A stretch of DNA of 64,000 nt from Candidatus Planktophila lacus (GTDB lineage: Bacteria; Actinomycetota; Actinomycetes; Nanopelagicales; Nanopelagicaceae). Within the stretch, counting starts at the first letter, position 1, and every line of letters starts with the position of its first letter. The notes below the pieces were generated by a model. It had not been told where the DNA came from, searched no databases, and saw only the letters and a list, made by a program, of their open reading frames with translations. Location: assembly GCF_002288325.1 (NCBI RefSeq), contig NZ_CP016780.1, positions 1,116,001-1,180,000 on the forward strand. The letters are read 5' to 3'. Both the position numbers and the translations under genes were made by a program. Shown piece by piece: positions 19,301 to 29,552 of the stretch.

Positions 19301-19609
19301 TTAGAGCTTGATCTCGATGTCGACGCCAGCTGGCAAGTCAAGACGCATCAATGAATCAACAGTCTTAGGTGTTGGGTCGATGATGTCGATTAGGCGCTTA
19401 TGTGTGCGCATCTCGAAGTGTTCGCGGCTGTCCTTATATTTGTGAGGAGAGCGAATCACGCAATACGTGTTCTTCTCTGTTGGTAGCGGCACTGGACCCG
19501 CGACCGTTGCACCTGTGCGCTCAACTGTTTCAACGATTTTCTTCGCTGAAGAGTCAATCACCTCATGGTCATAGGCCTTGAGTCGAATGCGGATCTTTTG
19601 TCCCGCCAT
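19301..19609 (-). CDS. rpsJ: 30S ribosomal protein S10
   Basis: A 102-residue small-subunit protein, also the NusE transcription antitermination factor. [12 protein letters not shown] and [13 protein letters not shown] are conserved. It opens the S10 cluster; the 129-nt gap upstream contains a strong hairpin and room for a promoter (a TTGAAA...TAGTAA pair with a 16-bp spacer). Confidence 0.98.
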   Translation of the reverse strand: MAGQKIRIRLKAYDHEVIDSSAKKIVETVERTGATVAGPVPLPTEKNTYCVIRSPHKYKDSREHFEMRTHKRLIDIIDPTPKTVDSLMRLDLPAGVDIEIKL

Positions 19610-19690
19610 GTCGTTCTCCTCTTTCGTTTTTACTACTAGTTAATTTTTAGTTTTCAAGCTTTTACTTCTTTTAAAACTTTTCCTGTTTTT

Positions 19691-19718
19691 GCGCCGGCGG
19701 TTTTAACGCCGCCGGCGC
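19691..19718 (-). terminator. Strong GC hairpin between tuf and rpsJ
   Basis: A perfect 10-bp stem (GCGCCGGCGG/CCGCCGGCGC) with an 8-nt loop, about 20 nt after the tuf stop. No U-tract follows on the minus strand, so it would be a weak or non-canonical terminator or an RNA-end stabiliser that separates the str and S10 transcripts. Confidence 0.5.
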
Positions 19719-19738
19719 ATCAACAACGGATTTTTTGT

Positions 19739-20932
19739 TTACTTCTTGATCTTTGTAACGCGACCTGCACCTACTGTGCGGCCACCTTCGCGGATCGCAA
19801 AGCGAAGTCCTTCTTCCATAGCGATTGGTTGAATTAGCTGTACAGCCATTTCAGTGTTATCGCCAGGCATAACCATTTCGGTGCCTTCTGGAAGTGTTAC
19901 TACGCCAGTTACGTCAGTTGTACGGAAGTAGAACTGTGGACGGTAGTTGTTAAAGAATGGAGTGTGACGACCGCCTTCATCCTTTGAAAGGATGTATGCA
20001 GATGCATCGAACTCTGTGTGAGGTGTGATTGAGCCAGGCTTGCAAACAACCTGACCACGCTCTACATCTTCACGCTTTAGTCCACGAAGAAGAAGACCGA
20101 CGTTCTCGCCAGCCTGACCTTCGTCGAGCAACTTACGGAACATTTCAACGCCTGTAACTGTTGTCTTCTGAGCTTCAGTGCGGATACCAACGATTTCAAC
20201 TTCTTCGTTGACCTTTACAACGCCGCGCTCGATACGACCGGTGATAACTGTTCCACGACCTGTGATTGTGAAAACGTCTTCAACTGGCATAAGGAATGGC
20301 TTGTCGATTTCGCGTGCTGGCTGTGGGATGAATGCATCTACTGCATCCATGAGCTCCATCAACTTATCTGCCCACTTCTGGTCACCCTCAAGTGCCTTAA
20401 GTGCTGAGATGCGAACGATTGGAGTGTCATCGCCTGGGAACTCGTACTTAGATAGAAGTTCGCGAACTTCCATTTCAACGAGTTCAAGAATTTCTTCGTC
20501 ATCGACCATATCTGACTTGTTAAGAGCAACAACGATTGATGGAACGCCAACTTGGCGAGCAAGAAGAACGTGCTCTTTAGTCTGTGGCATTGGACCATCT
20601 GTTGCAGCTACTACGAGGATTGCGCCGTCCATCTGTGCAGCACCAGTGATCATGTTCTTGATGTAGTCAGCGTGGCCTGGGCAGTCAACGTGTGCGTAGT
20701 GACGCTTTTCAGTCTGGTATTCGATGTGTGCAATAGAGATCGTGATACCGCGTTGACGCTCTTCTGGCGCCTTATCGATATCAGAGAATGCTGTTGCAGC
20801 GTTAAGGTCTGGGAACTTGTCATGAAGCACCTTGGAGATCGCAGCAGTAAGAGTTGTCTTACCGTGATCGATGTGGCCAATGGTGCCGATGTTTACGTGC
20901 GGCTTAGTGCGCTCGAACTTGGCTTTTGCCAT
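19739..20932 (-). CDS. tuf: Elongation factor Tu
   Basis: Delivers aminoacyl-tRNA to the ribosome as a GTPase. G1 motif G-H-I-D-H-G-K-T at residues 19-26, D-C-P-G-H-A-D for G3 and N-K-S-D for G4 (NKCD is the common form). Length 397 is standard. A clear GAGGAAAC ribosome binding site precedes the ATG. Last gene of the str cluster, 62 nt after fusA. Confidence 0.98.
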   Translation of the reverse strand: MAKAKFERTKPHVNIGTIGHIDHGKTTLTAAISKVLHDKFPDLNAATAFSDIDKAPEERQRGITISIAHIEYQTEKRHYAHVDCPGHADYIKNMITGAAQMDGAILVVAATDGPMPQTKEHVLLARQVGVPSIVVALNKSDMVDDEEILELVEMEVRELLSKYEFPGDDTPIVRISALKALEGDQKWADKLMELMDAVDAFIPQPAREIDKPFLMPVEDVFTITGRGTVITGRIERGVVKVNEEVEIVGIRTEAQKTTVTGVEMFRKLLDEGQAGENVGLLLRGLKREDVERGQVVCKPGSITPHTEFDASAYILSKDEGGRHTPFFNNYRPQFYFRTTDVTGVVTLPEGTEMVMPGDNTEMAVQLIQPIAMEEGLRFAIREGGRTVGAGRVTKIKK

Positions 20933-20994
20933 TTTGTTTCCTCTTTCGTTTTTCTAGTGCTAGTTATTAGGGGTTGTGCTTTGTTTAGGGAGTT

Positions 20995-23106
20995 TTATTC
21001 GCCACGAACTTTTGCGATGATTTCTTTCATCACATTGCCTGGAACTTCGGCATAAGAATCGAATTCCATGCTGTAGCTCGCGCGACCTTGTGTTCTGGAG
21101 CGGAGATCTCCGACATAGCCGAACATCTCTGACAACGGAACTAGCGCCCTAACAACGCGGGCACCTGACCGCTCATCCATGGCCTGAATTTGGCCACGAC
21201 GACTGTTGATGTCGCCGATGACATCACCCATGAAGTCTTCAGGGGTAACAACTTCGACGCGCATCACTGGTTCGAGAATTGCAGGATCAGCAAGTTTTGC
21301 TGCTTCCTTAAACGCTGCGATACCAGCCACCTTGAAAGCGAGCTCCGATGAGTCAACATCGTGATACGCGCCGTCAAGAAGAGTTACTCGTACATCTGTA
21401 AGTGGGTAGCCAGCAAGAGGACCTGCGGTCATTGCTTCACGGCAACCTGCATCAACTGAAGGGATGTACTCGCGTGGAACGCGACCACCAGTGATCTTGT
21501 TTACGAACTCGTAACCGCCTTCAACTTCACCAGTTGGAAGTGGCTCAATTGCGATCTGAATCTTTGCGAACTGACCTGAACCACCGGTCTGCTTCTTATG
21601 TGTGTAGTCGTGACGTGCAACTGGCTTACGAAGAGTTTCGCGGTAAGCAACCTGTGGCTTACCAACGTTTGCTTCAACCTTAAATTCGCGACGCATACGG
21701 TCTACAAGAATTTCAAGGTGGAGCTCGCCCATACCAGCGATGATTGTCTGGCCGGTTTCTTCGTCAGTGTTGACGTGGAAAGTTGGATCCTCTTCAGATA
21801 GACGCTGGATCGCGACGCCGAGTTTTTCTTGGTCGCCCTTGGTCTTTGGTTCGATAGCAACAGAGATAACTGGCGCTGGGAAGTCCATTGACTCGAGGAT
21901 TACTGGCTTTGCAGGATCGCAAAGTGTTTCTCCTGTTGTTGTGTCCTTAAGTCCCATAACCGCAACGATCATGCCCGCGCCAACGTTGTCGCGTTCTTCG
22001 CGCTTGTTAGCGTGCATTTGGTAGATCTTGCCGATGCGCTCTTTGCGATCTTTTGTTGAGTTAAGAATTGTTGAACCAGTCTCAAGTACACCTGAGTACA
22101 CGCGGATAAATGTGAGCTTTCCAAGGTGTGGATCAGTCATGATCTTGAATGCCAGCGCTGAGAAAGGCTCGTCATTCTTTGGAAGACGCTTCATTTCCTT
22201 CTCTTTATCGTTCATGTCGGTACCGACGATTGCATCGATATCTAGTGGCGATGGAAGGTAACGAGTTACTGCATCGAGCATTGGCTGAACGCCCTTGTTC
22301 TTAAATGCAGAACCAGTAAGAACTGGGGAAAGCTTGGCAGCGATTGTTGCGCGACGGATACCTGCGATTAGCTCTGCCTCTGAGAGATCTTCACCTGCGA
22401 GGTACTTCTCCATTACGACATCGTCATTCTCGGCGAGAGTTTCGATCATCTCGTGACGAGCTTGCTTTGACTTCTCCAACATATCTGCTGGAATTTCTTC
22501 AATTGTGTAATCTTCACCCTTTTTGGTTTCGCCGCGCCATACAAGCGCCTTCATTGCTAGAAGATCGACGACGCCAATGAAATCTGATTCGTTTCCGATT
22601 GGAAGCTGTAGAACTAGAGCAACTGCATTTAGGCGATCCTTGATCATGCCTACGCACTTATCGAATGAAGCACCTGTGCGGTCTAGCTTGTTAATGAAAC
22701 AAATACGTGGAACTGAGTAACGGTCTGCTTGACGCCAAACTGTTTCAGATTGTGGTTCAACACCGGCAACGCCATCGAATACAGCAACTGCGCCATCGAG
22801 AACACGGAGTGAACGCTCTACTTCAACTGTGAAGTCAACGTGGCCAGGTGTATCGATGATGTTGATGAGATGGTCTTTCCACATACATGTGGTTGCAGCA
22901 GAGGTGATAGTGATACCGCGCTCTTGCTCTTGTTCCATCCAGTCCATCGTTGCCGCACCTTCGTGCACTTCACCGATCTTGTATGAGATACCTGTATAGA
23001 AAAGGATGCGCTCAGTAGTAGTGGTTTTGCCCGCGTCGATGTGAGCCATGATTCCGATATTGCGAACCGTAGCTAGATCGATCTTTTCTACTGTTGACGT
23101 TGCCAA
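20995..23106 (-). CDS. fusA: Elongation factor G
   Basis: The translocase GTPase, 703 residues. G1 [11 protein letters not shown]3 D-T-P-G-H-V-D-F and G4 N-K-L-D are present, as are the domain IV motif [10 protein letters not shown] and the C-terminal domain V ending. Usual str-operon position between rpsG and tuf. Confidence 0.98.
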   Translation of the reverse strand: MATSTVEKIDLATVRNIGIMAHIDAGKTTTTERILFYTGISYKIGEVHEGAATMDWMEQEQERGITITSAATTCMWKDHLINIIDTPGHVDFTVEVERSLRVLDGAVAVFDGVAGVEPQSETVWRQADRYSVPRICFINKLDRTGASFDKCVGMIKDRLNAVALVLQLPIGNESDFIGVVDLLAMKALVWRGETKKGEDYTIEEIPADMLEKSKQARHEMIETLAENDDVVMEKYLAGEDLSEAELIAGIRRATIAAKLSPVLTGSAFKNKGVQPMLDAVTRYLPSPLDIDAIVGTDMNDKEKEMKRLPKNDEPFSALAFKIMTDPHLGKLTFIRVYSGVLETGSTILNSTKDRKERIGKIYQMHANKREERDNVGAGMIVAVMGLKDTTTGETLCDPAKPVILESMDFPAPVISVAIEPKTKGDQEKLGVAIQRLSEEDPTFHVNTDEETGQTIIAGMGELHLEILVDRMRREFKVEANVGKPQVAYRETLRKPVARHDYTHKKQTGGSGQFAKIQIAIEPLPTGEVEGGYEFVNKITGGRVPREYIPSVDAGCREAMTAGPLAGYPLTDVRVTLLDGAYHDVDSSELAFKVAGIAAFKEAAKLADPAILEPVMRVEVVTPEDFMGDVIGDINSRRGQIQAMDERSGARVVRALVPLSEMFGYVGDLRSRTQGRASYSMEFDSYAEVPGNVMKEIIAKVRGE

Positions 23107-23149
23107 TTAATTATCCTCTTCTCAACTTTTGAATTCTTTAGTTTCTTAA

Positions 23150-23620
23150 TTACCAGCGGTAGTGAGCAAACGCCTTGTTTGCTTCTGCCATTTTGTGGGT
23201 ATCTTCGCGGCGCTTTACTGCTGCTCCGAGACCGTTTGATGCATCGATTAGTTCGTTCATTAGACGCTCTGCCATTGACTTCTCGCGACGTAGTCGTGAG
23301 TAATCGATTAACCAGCGAAGTGCCAAAGTTGTTGAGCGACCAGCTTTTACTTCAACAGGAACCTGGTAAGTAGCTCCACCAACGCGGCGAGAACGTACTT
23401 CAACTGCAGGCTTGATGTTGTCGAGAGCGCGCTTCAAAGTGATGATTGGATCAACCTGAGTCTTTGTGCGTGTGCCTTCAAGTGCGTGATAGACAATGCT
23501 TTCAGCAGTTGAACGCTTGCCGTGAAGCAATACGCGGTTGATTAGTGCAGTAACAACTGGTGAGTTGTAAACAGGATCTGCAACAACTGGAGACTTTACG
23601 ACCGGACCTTTACGTGGCAT
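23150..23620 (-). CDS. rpsG: 30S ribosomal protein S7
   Basis: A 156-residue primary assembly protein of the 30S head. M-P-R-K-G-P-V near the start, [12 protein letters not shown] and the [10 protein letters not shown] motif are conserved. The start overlaps the rpsL stop by one base. Confidence 0.98.
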   Translation of the reverse strand: MPRKGPVVKSPVVADPVYNSPVVTALINRVLLHGKRSTAESIVYHALEGTRTKTQVDPIITLKRALDNIKPAVEVRSRRVGGATYQVPVEVKAGRSTTLALRWLIDYSRLRREKSMAERLMNELIDASNGLGAAVKRREDTHKMAEANKAFAHYRW

Positions 23621-24000
23621 TAGCTAGCCTTCTTCTCTCTCTTAGCACCGTAACGTGAACGTGATTGCTTACGGTTTTTAACACCTTGTGTATCGAGTGA
23701 TCCACGAATAATTTTGTAACGAACGCCAGGTAGATCTTTTACGCGACCACCACGAACAAGAACAATGGAGTGCTCTTGTAGGTTATGACCTTCACCTGGG
23801 ATGTATGCAGTAACTTCCATGCCACTTGTTAAACGAACACGTGCCACTTTGCGAAGCGCAGAGTTAGGCTTCTTAGGTGTTGTTGTGTACACACGTGTAC
23901 ATACACCGCGACGCTGTGGTGAACCTTTTAGCGCAGGTGTATTTGTCTTCGTAGTCTTTTCTGCACGACCACGACGAACTAGTTGTTGAATCGTTGGCAC
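23620..24000 (-). CDS. rpsL: 30S ribosomal protein S12
   Basis: A decoding-centre protein of 126 residues. The start is GTG 24000 with GGAGA four nt upstream. Lys in T-T-P-K-K-P-N-S-A and Lys in [11 protein letters not shown], the positions where streptomycin-resistance changes occur, are both wild type. First gene of the str cluster, with a leader of about 130 nt. Confidence 0.98.
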   Translation of the reverse strand: MPTIQQLVRRGRAEKTTKTNTPALKGSPQRRGVCTRVYTTTPKKPNSALRKVARVRLTSGMEVTAYIPGEGHNLQEHSIVLVRGGRVKDLPGVRYKIIRGSLDTQGVKNRKQSRSRYGAKREKKAS

Positions 24001-24139
24001 TTCGTCTCCATTTCGGTTACTGCTTTTTTACGCTCGTTGTCCGACCCACGCGGTCGGGTGTGTTGCACCCGATGCGCAGTTGCAACTGATAATTTCTTAA
24101 CAGGGGCAAGGCAAAAAGCTCTTAAAAGAGCAGACGCGA

Positions 24140-24169
24140 AGGGTATCGGGGTTCAGGCGTAAAGGTCAA
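24140..24169 (-). promoter_or_regulatory. Promoter of the rpsL (str) transcript
   Basis: On the minus strand TTGACC (24164-24169), an 18-bp spacer and TACCCT (24140-24145). The start of transcription would be near 24133, giving a leader of about 130 nt that contains a CCGACC/GGTCGG hairpin near 24038-24055. The same 18-bp geometry is seen upstream of rpoB and rplJ. Confidence 0.55.
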
Positions 24170-24260
24170 AACGGCCCTTTTACTCTTCTAGGGCTCCCCT
24201 GGCCTCAAAATTGAAGATTTTTGGCGCTCGGCGTGTCGCTTTCGGCTCGCCGTTTAGAGA

Positions 24261-24266
24261 CATAAT
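24261..24266 (+). promoter_or_regulatory. -10 element for leaderless deoD transcript
   Basis: CATAAT ends 7 nt before ATG 24274, the distance expected when transcription begins on the start codon itself. No convincing -35 box is seen at 17-18 bp. There is no Shine-Dalgarno sequence before that ATG, in line with a leaderless message. Confidence 0.5.
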
Positions 24267-24273
24267 GGCGCCC

Positions 24274-24975
24274 ATGAGCCTTCACATTGGAGCCCAAAAG
24301 GGCGAAATCTCCGAGAAAATCCTCCTCCCAGGCGACCCTTTGCGGGCGAAATGGGTGGCCGAGAACTATCTGGATGGGGCCAAGCAGTACAACTCGATTC
24401 GAAATATGTTCGGCTACACCGGCACCTACCGCGGTGAGCGGATCTCGGTACAAGGCACCGGAATGGGCCTTCCTTCTCTATCTATTTACGTAACTGAGCT
24501 CTTCAATGAACACGGCGTTGAGTCTGCGATCCGTATCGGCACATGCGGTGCGATCCAAGAGAAGACAAAAGTCGGAGATTTAATTTTGGCGATGACGGCC
24601 TCGACTGATTCCAATATCAATCGTCGCTTCACAAACGGTTTGGATTTCGCACCGCATGCCGACTTCGGCTTATTGCAAGCAGCACATGAAGCTTCCAAGA
24701 AATTTGATCGCGTTCATGTTGGTGGAGTTTCATCGATGGATTATTTCTATGATGAAACCGATGCCAACGAAAAATTAATCAAGCACGGTGTACTAGCTCT
24801 TGAAATGGAAGCAAGTCAGTTGTACTCAATCGCTGCACGTAAGGGAAAGAAAGCACTTGCTGTATTAACTGTTTCCGATCATGTGATCACGCATGAAGCG
24901 ATGGATGCAGATGCCAGAGAGCGCACTCTCAATGACATGGTGGAAGTTGCACTCGCTGCGCTAAGCGCTAATTAA
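24274..24975 (+). CDS. deoD: Purine-nucleoside phosphorylase, DeoD type
   Basis: Phosphorolysis of purine (deoxy)nucleosides to base and (deoxy)ribose 1-phosphate. The start at ATG 24274 gives M-S-L-H-I-G-A-Q-K-G-E-I, which matches the hexameric DeoD family; 233 residues is the usual length. Motifs: L-L-P-G-D-P-L-R-A-K (phosphate site), R-I-G-T-C-G-A-I, E-M-E-A-S-Q-L-Y (ribose site) and T-V-S-D-H (catalytic Asp). The gene is on the opposite strand to its neighbours, between the str cluster and rpoC. Its last four bases overlap the end of the convergent flavin-protein gene. Its product ribose 1-phosphate is chemically close to the sugar 1-phosphates used by MtnA elsewhere in the window. Confidence 0.95.
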   Translation: MSLHIGAQKGEISEKILLPGDPLRAKWVAENYLDGAKQYNSIRNMFGYTGTYRGERISVQGTGMGLPSLSIYVTELFNEHGVESAIRIGTCGAIQEKTKVGDLILAMTASTDSNINRRFTNGLDFAPHADFGLLQAAHEASKKFDRVHVGGVSSMDYFYDETDANEKLIKHGVLALEMEASQLYSIAARKGKKALAVLTVSDHVITHEAMDADARERTLNDMVEVALAALSAN

Positions 24976-25604
24976 TTAGCGATATGTGAAGGAACAGCAA
25001 TACCAGCAGCATTTGCTGCGGTAATTGGTGCACCGAGCTTTGTTTCAATCGGAAGTATGCCCGCCCAAATCGGTAGAGCTACATCTTCGTCATCATCTAA
25101 AGGATCACCTTCGCGTGACTTTGCCGAGATTTTATTGAGCGAGAGTTCAACGATCATCGTTGCAGCAATTTCTTTACTTACCAAGGGGCGACCGTATTTT
25201 GAAAGGCCAGGCACCAACTTTTCGGTAATTCGCTCCAGCGCTAGATCTTTCTCGGACTCTTCAAGTACGCGAGCAACCCCGAAGATCATTACCGATTCGT
25301 AGTTCATAGATGAGTTAAATGATGAGCGCGCTACGACAATTGCATTTAGCTGGGTTACAGTCACGCAGAGATCGATCCCTTGTGCGATCTGGCGCATCAT
25401 GCGCGAACCAGTTGAGCCATGGAGCAAAATCCGGTCGTTGTCGCGAGCAAAGCCCATTGGAATAACAAAGGGAAGATGGTTATCTTGATCGATAAAGCCC
25501 ACGTGGGCTACATATTGGTTATCTAATAAGCGATTTATTGCATCGCGATCAAATAGTTCGCGTTCATCGTGACGTGCAACGTGGAATTTTTTGCCATCGC
25601 TCAT
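24972..25604 (-). CDS. FMN-binding split-barrel protein (pyridoxamine 5'-phosphate oxidase-like)
   Basis: A 210-residue protein of the Pyridox_ox_2 type. F-D-R-D-A-I-N-R-L-L-D at the start, A-H-V-G-F then P-F-V-I-P-M-G-F-A-R, L-L-H-G-S-T-G-S-R-M and C-V-T-V-T-Q-L resemble the FMN-binding flavin split barrels annotated as pyridoxamine-phosphate-oxidase family. Real function of this subgroup is unknown; flavin or cofactor F420 binding are both possible. Start chosen at ATG 25604, which lies six nt downstream of a TACACT element, so the mRNA is probably leaderless. Confidence 0.75.
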   Translation of the reverse strand: MSDGKKFHVARHDERELFDRDAINRLLDNQYVAHVGFIDQDNHLPFVIPMGFARDNDRILLHGSTGSRMMRQIAQGIDLCVTVTQLNAIVVARSSFNSSMNYESVMIFGVARVLEESEKDLALERITEKLVPGLSKYGRPLVSKEIAATMIVELSLNKISAKSREGDPLDDDEDVALPIWAGILPIETKLGAPITAANAAGIAVPSHIAN

Positions 25605-25610
25605 TGTGCG

Positions 25611-25640
25611 AGTGTAATAAGAAAGGCCTGTCCCAACCAA
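25611..25640 (-). promoter_or_regulatory. Leaderless promoter of the flavin split-barrel gene
   Basis: Minus strand TTGGTT (25635-25640), 18-bp spacer, TACACT (25611-25616), then six nt to the ATG. Transcription would begin at the start codon. Confidence 0.5.
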
Positions 25641-25675
25641 CGATTTATTTAGATGGCAGGGGTTCCAGGAAAAGC

Positions 25676-25711
25676 AAAGAGGCCCAATCCGTTGTGGGAT
25701 TGAGCCTCTTT
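25676..25711 (-). terminator. Intrinsic terminator of rpoBC
   Basis: A 15-bp stem (AAAGAGGCTCAATCC with its complement, one G-U pair) with a 6-nt loop, ending in a U-rich run on the minus strand, 12 nt after the rpoC stop. Confidence 0.85.
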
Positions 25712-25722
25712 GGTGATTTTAA

Positions 25723-28700
25723 CTAGCGAGGAATCTCGACTTCATCCAAGCGAACTGCTTCGCCTGAACCACCCTGATCGAATGGTGTGAAGTCGTACTC
25801 ATCGTATGCAGCGTAGACCGCAGCCTTTGCTGCCTCCGTTGGTTCAACGCGGATATTGCGGTAACGAGCAAGGCCGGTACCAGCAGGAATCAACTTACCG
25901 ATGATTACGTTTTCTTTCAGACCGAGCAATGGATCGCTCTTCTCTGAAAGCGCAGCATCTGTAAGTACGCGAGTTGTTTCCTGGAATGAAGCCGCTGATA
26001 GCCATGACTCGGTTGCAAGTGATGCCTTGGTGATACCCATAAGTTCTGGGCGACCTGAGGCTGCCTTGCCACCTGTTGTGACTACGCGACGGTTTTCGGT
26101 TTCAAAGCGACCGCGTTCTACGAGTTCGCCAGGAAGTAGATCCGCATCTCCTGCTTCAAGCACTGTAATGCGCTTAAGCATTTGGCGAACGATTACTTCG
26201 ATGTGCTTATCGTGAATGCCTACGCCCTGTGAGCGATAAACAGATTGGATTTCGTTAACCAAGTGAACTTGTGTTGCACGTGGTCCGAGAATACGAAGTA
26301 CCTGCTTTGGATCAATTGCGCCGACGACCATCTTCTGGCCAACTTCAACGCGTGAACCTTCTTCTACAAGTAGCTTCTGGCGACGTGTGATTGGGTAAGC
26401 AACTTCTTCGCCACCATCATCTGGTGTTACGACGATCTTCTTACCCTTTGCATCTTCACGGAATGAAACAACGCCGGCGGTCTCTGCGATTGGCGCAACA
26501 CCCTTAGGTGTACGTGCTTCGAAGAGCTCGACGATACGTGGAAGACCGTGAGTGATGTCATCACCTGCAACGCCACCAGTGTGGAAGGTACGCATTGTTA
26601 GCTGTGTACCAGGCTCACCGATTGACTGTGCAGCGATAATTCCGACTGCTTCGCCGACTGCAACAAGTTGACCTGCAGCAAGTGAGCGACCGTAGCAAGC
26701 TGCGCACTGTCCGACCTTGCTATCGCAAGTTAGAACTGAGCGGATCTTAACTTCGTCGACACCGGCAGCAACTAGTGCATCGATGACGCGGTCACCAAGA
26801 TCTGAGCCAGCCTTAGCAAGAACGGTTCCGTTAACTTCAATGTCATCAGCCAAGGTGCGGCCGTAGACAGATGTTTCAACGTGATCGTGCTTTACAAGGT
26901 TGCCAGCTTGCTGACGTGTTGCGATTGGAAGTACGAGACCACGATCGGTTCCGCAATCTTCTTCGCGAATGATTACATCTTGTGCAACGTCGCAGAGACG
27001 ACGAGTCAAGTAACCAGAGTCAGCGGTACGAAGCGCTGTATCTGCAAGACCCTTACGTGCACCGTGCGTTGAAATGAAGTACTCGAGTACTGAGAGACCT
27101 TCACGGAAGTTAGCCTTAATTGGGCGAGGAATAATTTCACCCTTTGGGTTAGCTACAAGTCCACGCATACCTGCGATCTGACGGATCTGCATCATATTTC
27201 CGCGAGCACCTGAGTAGACCATCATCCAAACTGGGTTGACGCGAGGGAAGTTTTCTTCCATCTCTTTACCAACTTCAGCGGTTGCCTTGGTCCAAATTTC
27301 GATGAGCTCTTGGCGACGCTCGTCATCTGTGATGAGACCCTTTTCGTATTGTGATTGAACCTTGTCAGCCTGTGTTTCGTAGCTTTCGAGGATCTCTTTC
27401 TTACGAGGAGGTGTAACAACATCTTCGATACCGATTGTTGCACCTGCGCGAGTTGCCCAGTGGAATCCAAGTGACTTAAGCGCATCAAGAGTTTGAGCAA
27501 CTGTTACCTTTGGATAGAACTCAGCCAACTTGTCGACGATTGCACCAAGTTGCTTCTTGGTGACATCAACATCGACATATGGGAAATCTGCAGGAAGTGC
27601 TTCATTGAAGAGTGCGCGACCAATTGTTGTTTCAATTGTTTCGCCAGTCTTTGTGAGGCGGATCTTGATCTTTGCCTGCAATGAAACTGAGTGCTGATCA
27701 TGAGCCATGATCGCTTCAGCAACAGAACCGAATGCGCGGCCTTCGCCGAGTTCGCCTTCGCGTTCCATGGTGAGGTAGTACAAACCAAGAACCATGTCCT
27801 GTGTAGGAGATGTAATTGGTCGACCGTTAGCAGGAGACAAGATGTTGTTTGAAGACAACATCAAGATACGAGCTTCTGCTTGCGCTTCAGCAGATAGTGG
27901 CAAGTGCACAGCCATCTGGTCACCGTCGAAGTCAGCGTTAAATGCTGTACATACGAGTGGGTGGATCTGAATTGCTTTACCTTCAACCAGTTGTGGTTCG
28001 AAAGCTTGGATACCTAGACGGTGAAGAGTAGGAGCACGGTTTAGAAGCACTGGGTGTTCTGCAATTACTTCTTCAAGAACATCCCAAACAACTGGACGTG
28101 CGCGCTCAACCATACGCTTTGCAGATTTAATGTTCTGCGCGTGGTTGAGATCTACAAGACGCTTCATTACGAATGGTTTGAAGAGTTCTAGCGCCATCTG
28201 CTTTGGCAGACCGCACTGGTGCAACTTCAACTGTGGACCAACAACGATTACTGAACGACCTGAGTAATCAACGCGCTTTCCGAGCAAGTTCTGACGGAAA
28301 CGACCTTGCTTACCCTTGAGCATGTCAGATAGTGACTTAAGCGCACGGTTGCCGGGACCAGTTACTGGACGACCACGACGACCGTTGTCGAACAAAGCAT
28401 CAACTGCTTCTTGCAACATACGCTTTTCGTTGTTGACGATAATTTCAGGAGCACCGAGATCAGCAAGACGCTTCAAACGGTTGTTACGGTTGATAACGCG
28501 GCGATAGAGATCGTTTAGATCTGAAGTCGCAAAGCGTCCACCGTCGAGCTGCACCATTGGGCGTAGATCTGGTGGGATAACCGGAACGCAATCGAGCACC
28601 ATTGATGCTGGGTGATTGCTTGTTGTCATAAATGCATTTACGACCTTAAGACGCTTGATAGCGCGAGTCTTCTTTGCGCCCTTTCCATTTTCAGAAAGGT

Positions 28701-29535
28701 CGGTGAGGATCGCGTATTCAGCTTCGAGATCAAAAGTTTCTAGGCGCTTCTTAATTGCAGCAGCTCCCATGTCACCCTTGAAGTAGATTCCGTAACGATC
28801 GCGCATTTCGCGGTAGAGGTTCTCGTCGCCTTCTAGATCCTGAACCTTGAGGTTCTTAAAGCGAGCCCAAACATCTTCCAAGCGAGTGATTTCGCGTTCA
28901 GCGCGATCACGAAGTGCCTTGAGCTCACGCTCTGCAGATTCGCGAACCTTGCGCTTTACATCTGACTTTGCATCTTCTGCTTCGAGTTCAGCAAGATCAG
29001 ATTCGAGCTTCTTCTGGCGAGCATCGAGATCATTGTCGCGACGGGTTTCAATCTTCTTACGATCGTTAGCCAGCTTCTTCTCGAGCTGTGGCATATCTTC
29101 TTCGCGGCCTTCTGCATCAACTTCTGTGATCATGTATGCAGCGAAGTAAATAACCTTTTCAAGATCCTTTGGAGCAAGATCAAGTAGATAACCAAGACGT
29201 GAAGGCACGCCCTTGAAGTACCAGATGTGGGTTACAGGAGCGGCAAGCTCGATGTGTCCCATACGTTCGCGACGAACCTTGGCACGTGTTACTTCAACAC
29301 CGCAACGCTCGCAGATGATTCCCTTAAATCGAACGCGCTTGTACTTACCGCAATAACATTCCCAGTCACGAGTTGGTCCGAAGATCTTCTCGTCGAAGAG
29401 TCCGTCCTTCTCTGGCTTGAGTGTGCGGTAGTTGATTGTCTCTGGCTTCTTTACTTCGCCAAATGACCAATCACGAATGTTCTGAGCCGATGCGAGACCG
29501 ATTCTTAATTCATCAAAGAAGTTGACATCTAACAT
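25723..29535 (-). CDS. rpoC: DNA-directed RNA polymerase subunit beta'
   Basis: The large catalytic subunit, 1270 residues, actinobacterial length. The N-terminal zinc finger C-Y-C-G-K-Y-K ... C-E-R-C-G, the active-site metal motif [12 protein letters not shown] and the trigger-loop region ([19 protein letters not shown]) are present. The four-cysteine second zinc site (C-G-T-D ... [11 protein letters not shown]) is also intact. 17 nt after rpoB. Confidence 0.99.
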   Translation of the reverse strand: MLDVNFFDELRIGLASAQNIRDWSFGEVKKPETINYRTLKPEKDGLFDEKIFGPTRDWECYCGKYKRVRFKGIICERCGVEVTRAKVRRERMGHIELAAPVTHIWYFKGVPSRLGYLLDLAPKDLEKVIYFAAYMITEVDAEGREEDMPQLEKKLANDRKKIETRRDNDLDARQKKLESDLAELEAEDAKSDVKRKVRESAERELKALRDRAEREITRLEDVWARFKNLKVQDLEGDENLYREMRDRYGIYFKGDMGAAAIKKRLETFDLEAEYAILTDLSENGKGAKKTRAIKRLKVVNAFMTTSNHPASMVLDCVPVIPPDLRPMVQLDGGRFATSDLNDLYRRVINRNNRLKRLADLGAPEIIVNNEKRMLQEAVDALFDNGRRGRPVTGPGNRALKSLSDMLKGKQGRFRQNLLGKRVDYSGRSVIVVGPQLKLHQCGLPKQMALELFKPFVMKRLVDLNHAQNIKSAKRMVERARPVVWDVLEEVIAEHPVLLNRAPTLHRLGIQAFEPQLVEGKAIQIHPLVCTAFNADFDGDQMAVHLPLSAEAQAEARILMLSSNNILSPANGRPITSPTQDMVLGLYYLTMEREGELGEGRAFGSVAEAIMAHDQHSVSLQAKIKIRLTKTGETIETTIGRALFNEALPADFPYVDVDVTKKQLGAIVDKLAEFYPKVTVAQTLDALKSLGFHWATRAGATIGIEDVVTPPRKKEILESYETQADKVQSQYEKGLITDDERRQELIEIWTKATAEVGKEMEENFPRVNPVWMMVYSGARGNMMQIRQIAGMRGLVANPKGEIIPRPIKANFREGLSVLEYFISTHGARKGLADTALRTADSGYLTRRLCDVAQDVIIREEDCGTDRGLVLPIATRQQAGNLVKHDHVETSVYGRTLADDIEVNGTVLAKAGSDLGDRVIDALVAAGVDEVKIRSVLTCDSKVGQCAACYGRSLAAGQLVAVGEAVGIIAAQSIGEPGTQLTMRTFHTGGVAGDDITHGLPRIVELFEARTPKGVAPIAETAGVVSFREDAKGKKIVVTPDDGGEEVAYPITRRQKLLVEEGSRVEVGQKMVVGAIDPKQVLRILGPRATQVHLVNEIQSVYRSQGVGIHDKHIEVIVRQMLKRITVLEAGDADLLPGELVERGRFETENRRVVTTGGKAASGRPELMGITKASLATESWLSAASFQETTRVLTDAALSEKSDPLLGLKENVIIGKLIPAGTGLARYRNIRVEPTEAAKAAVYAAYDEYDFTPFDQGGSGEAVRLDEVEIPR

Positions 29536-29552
29536 AGTTATTTATCCCTCTC

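Noticed and set aside
24211-24273. Longer deoD reading from 24211
   Set aside because: The 21 extra residues do not match the family, and the -10 element lies inside them.
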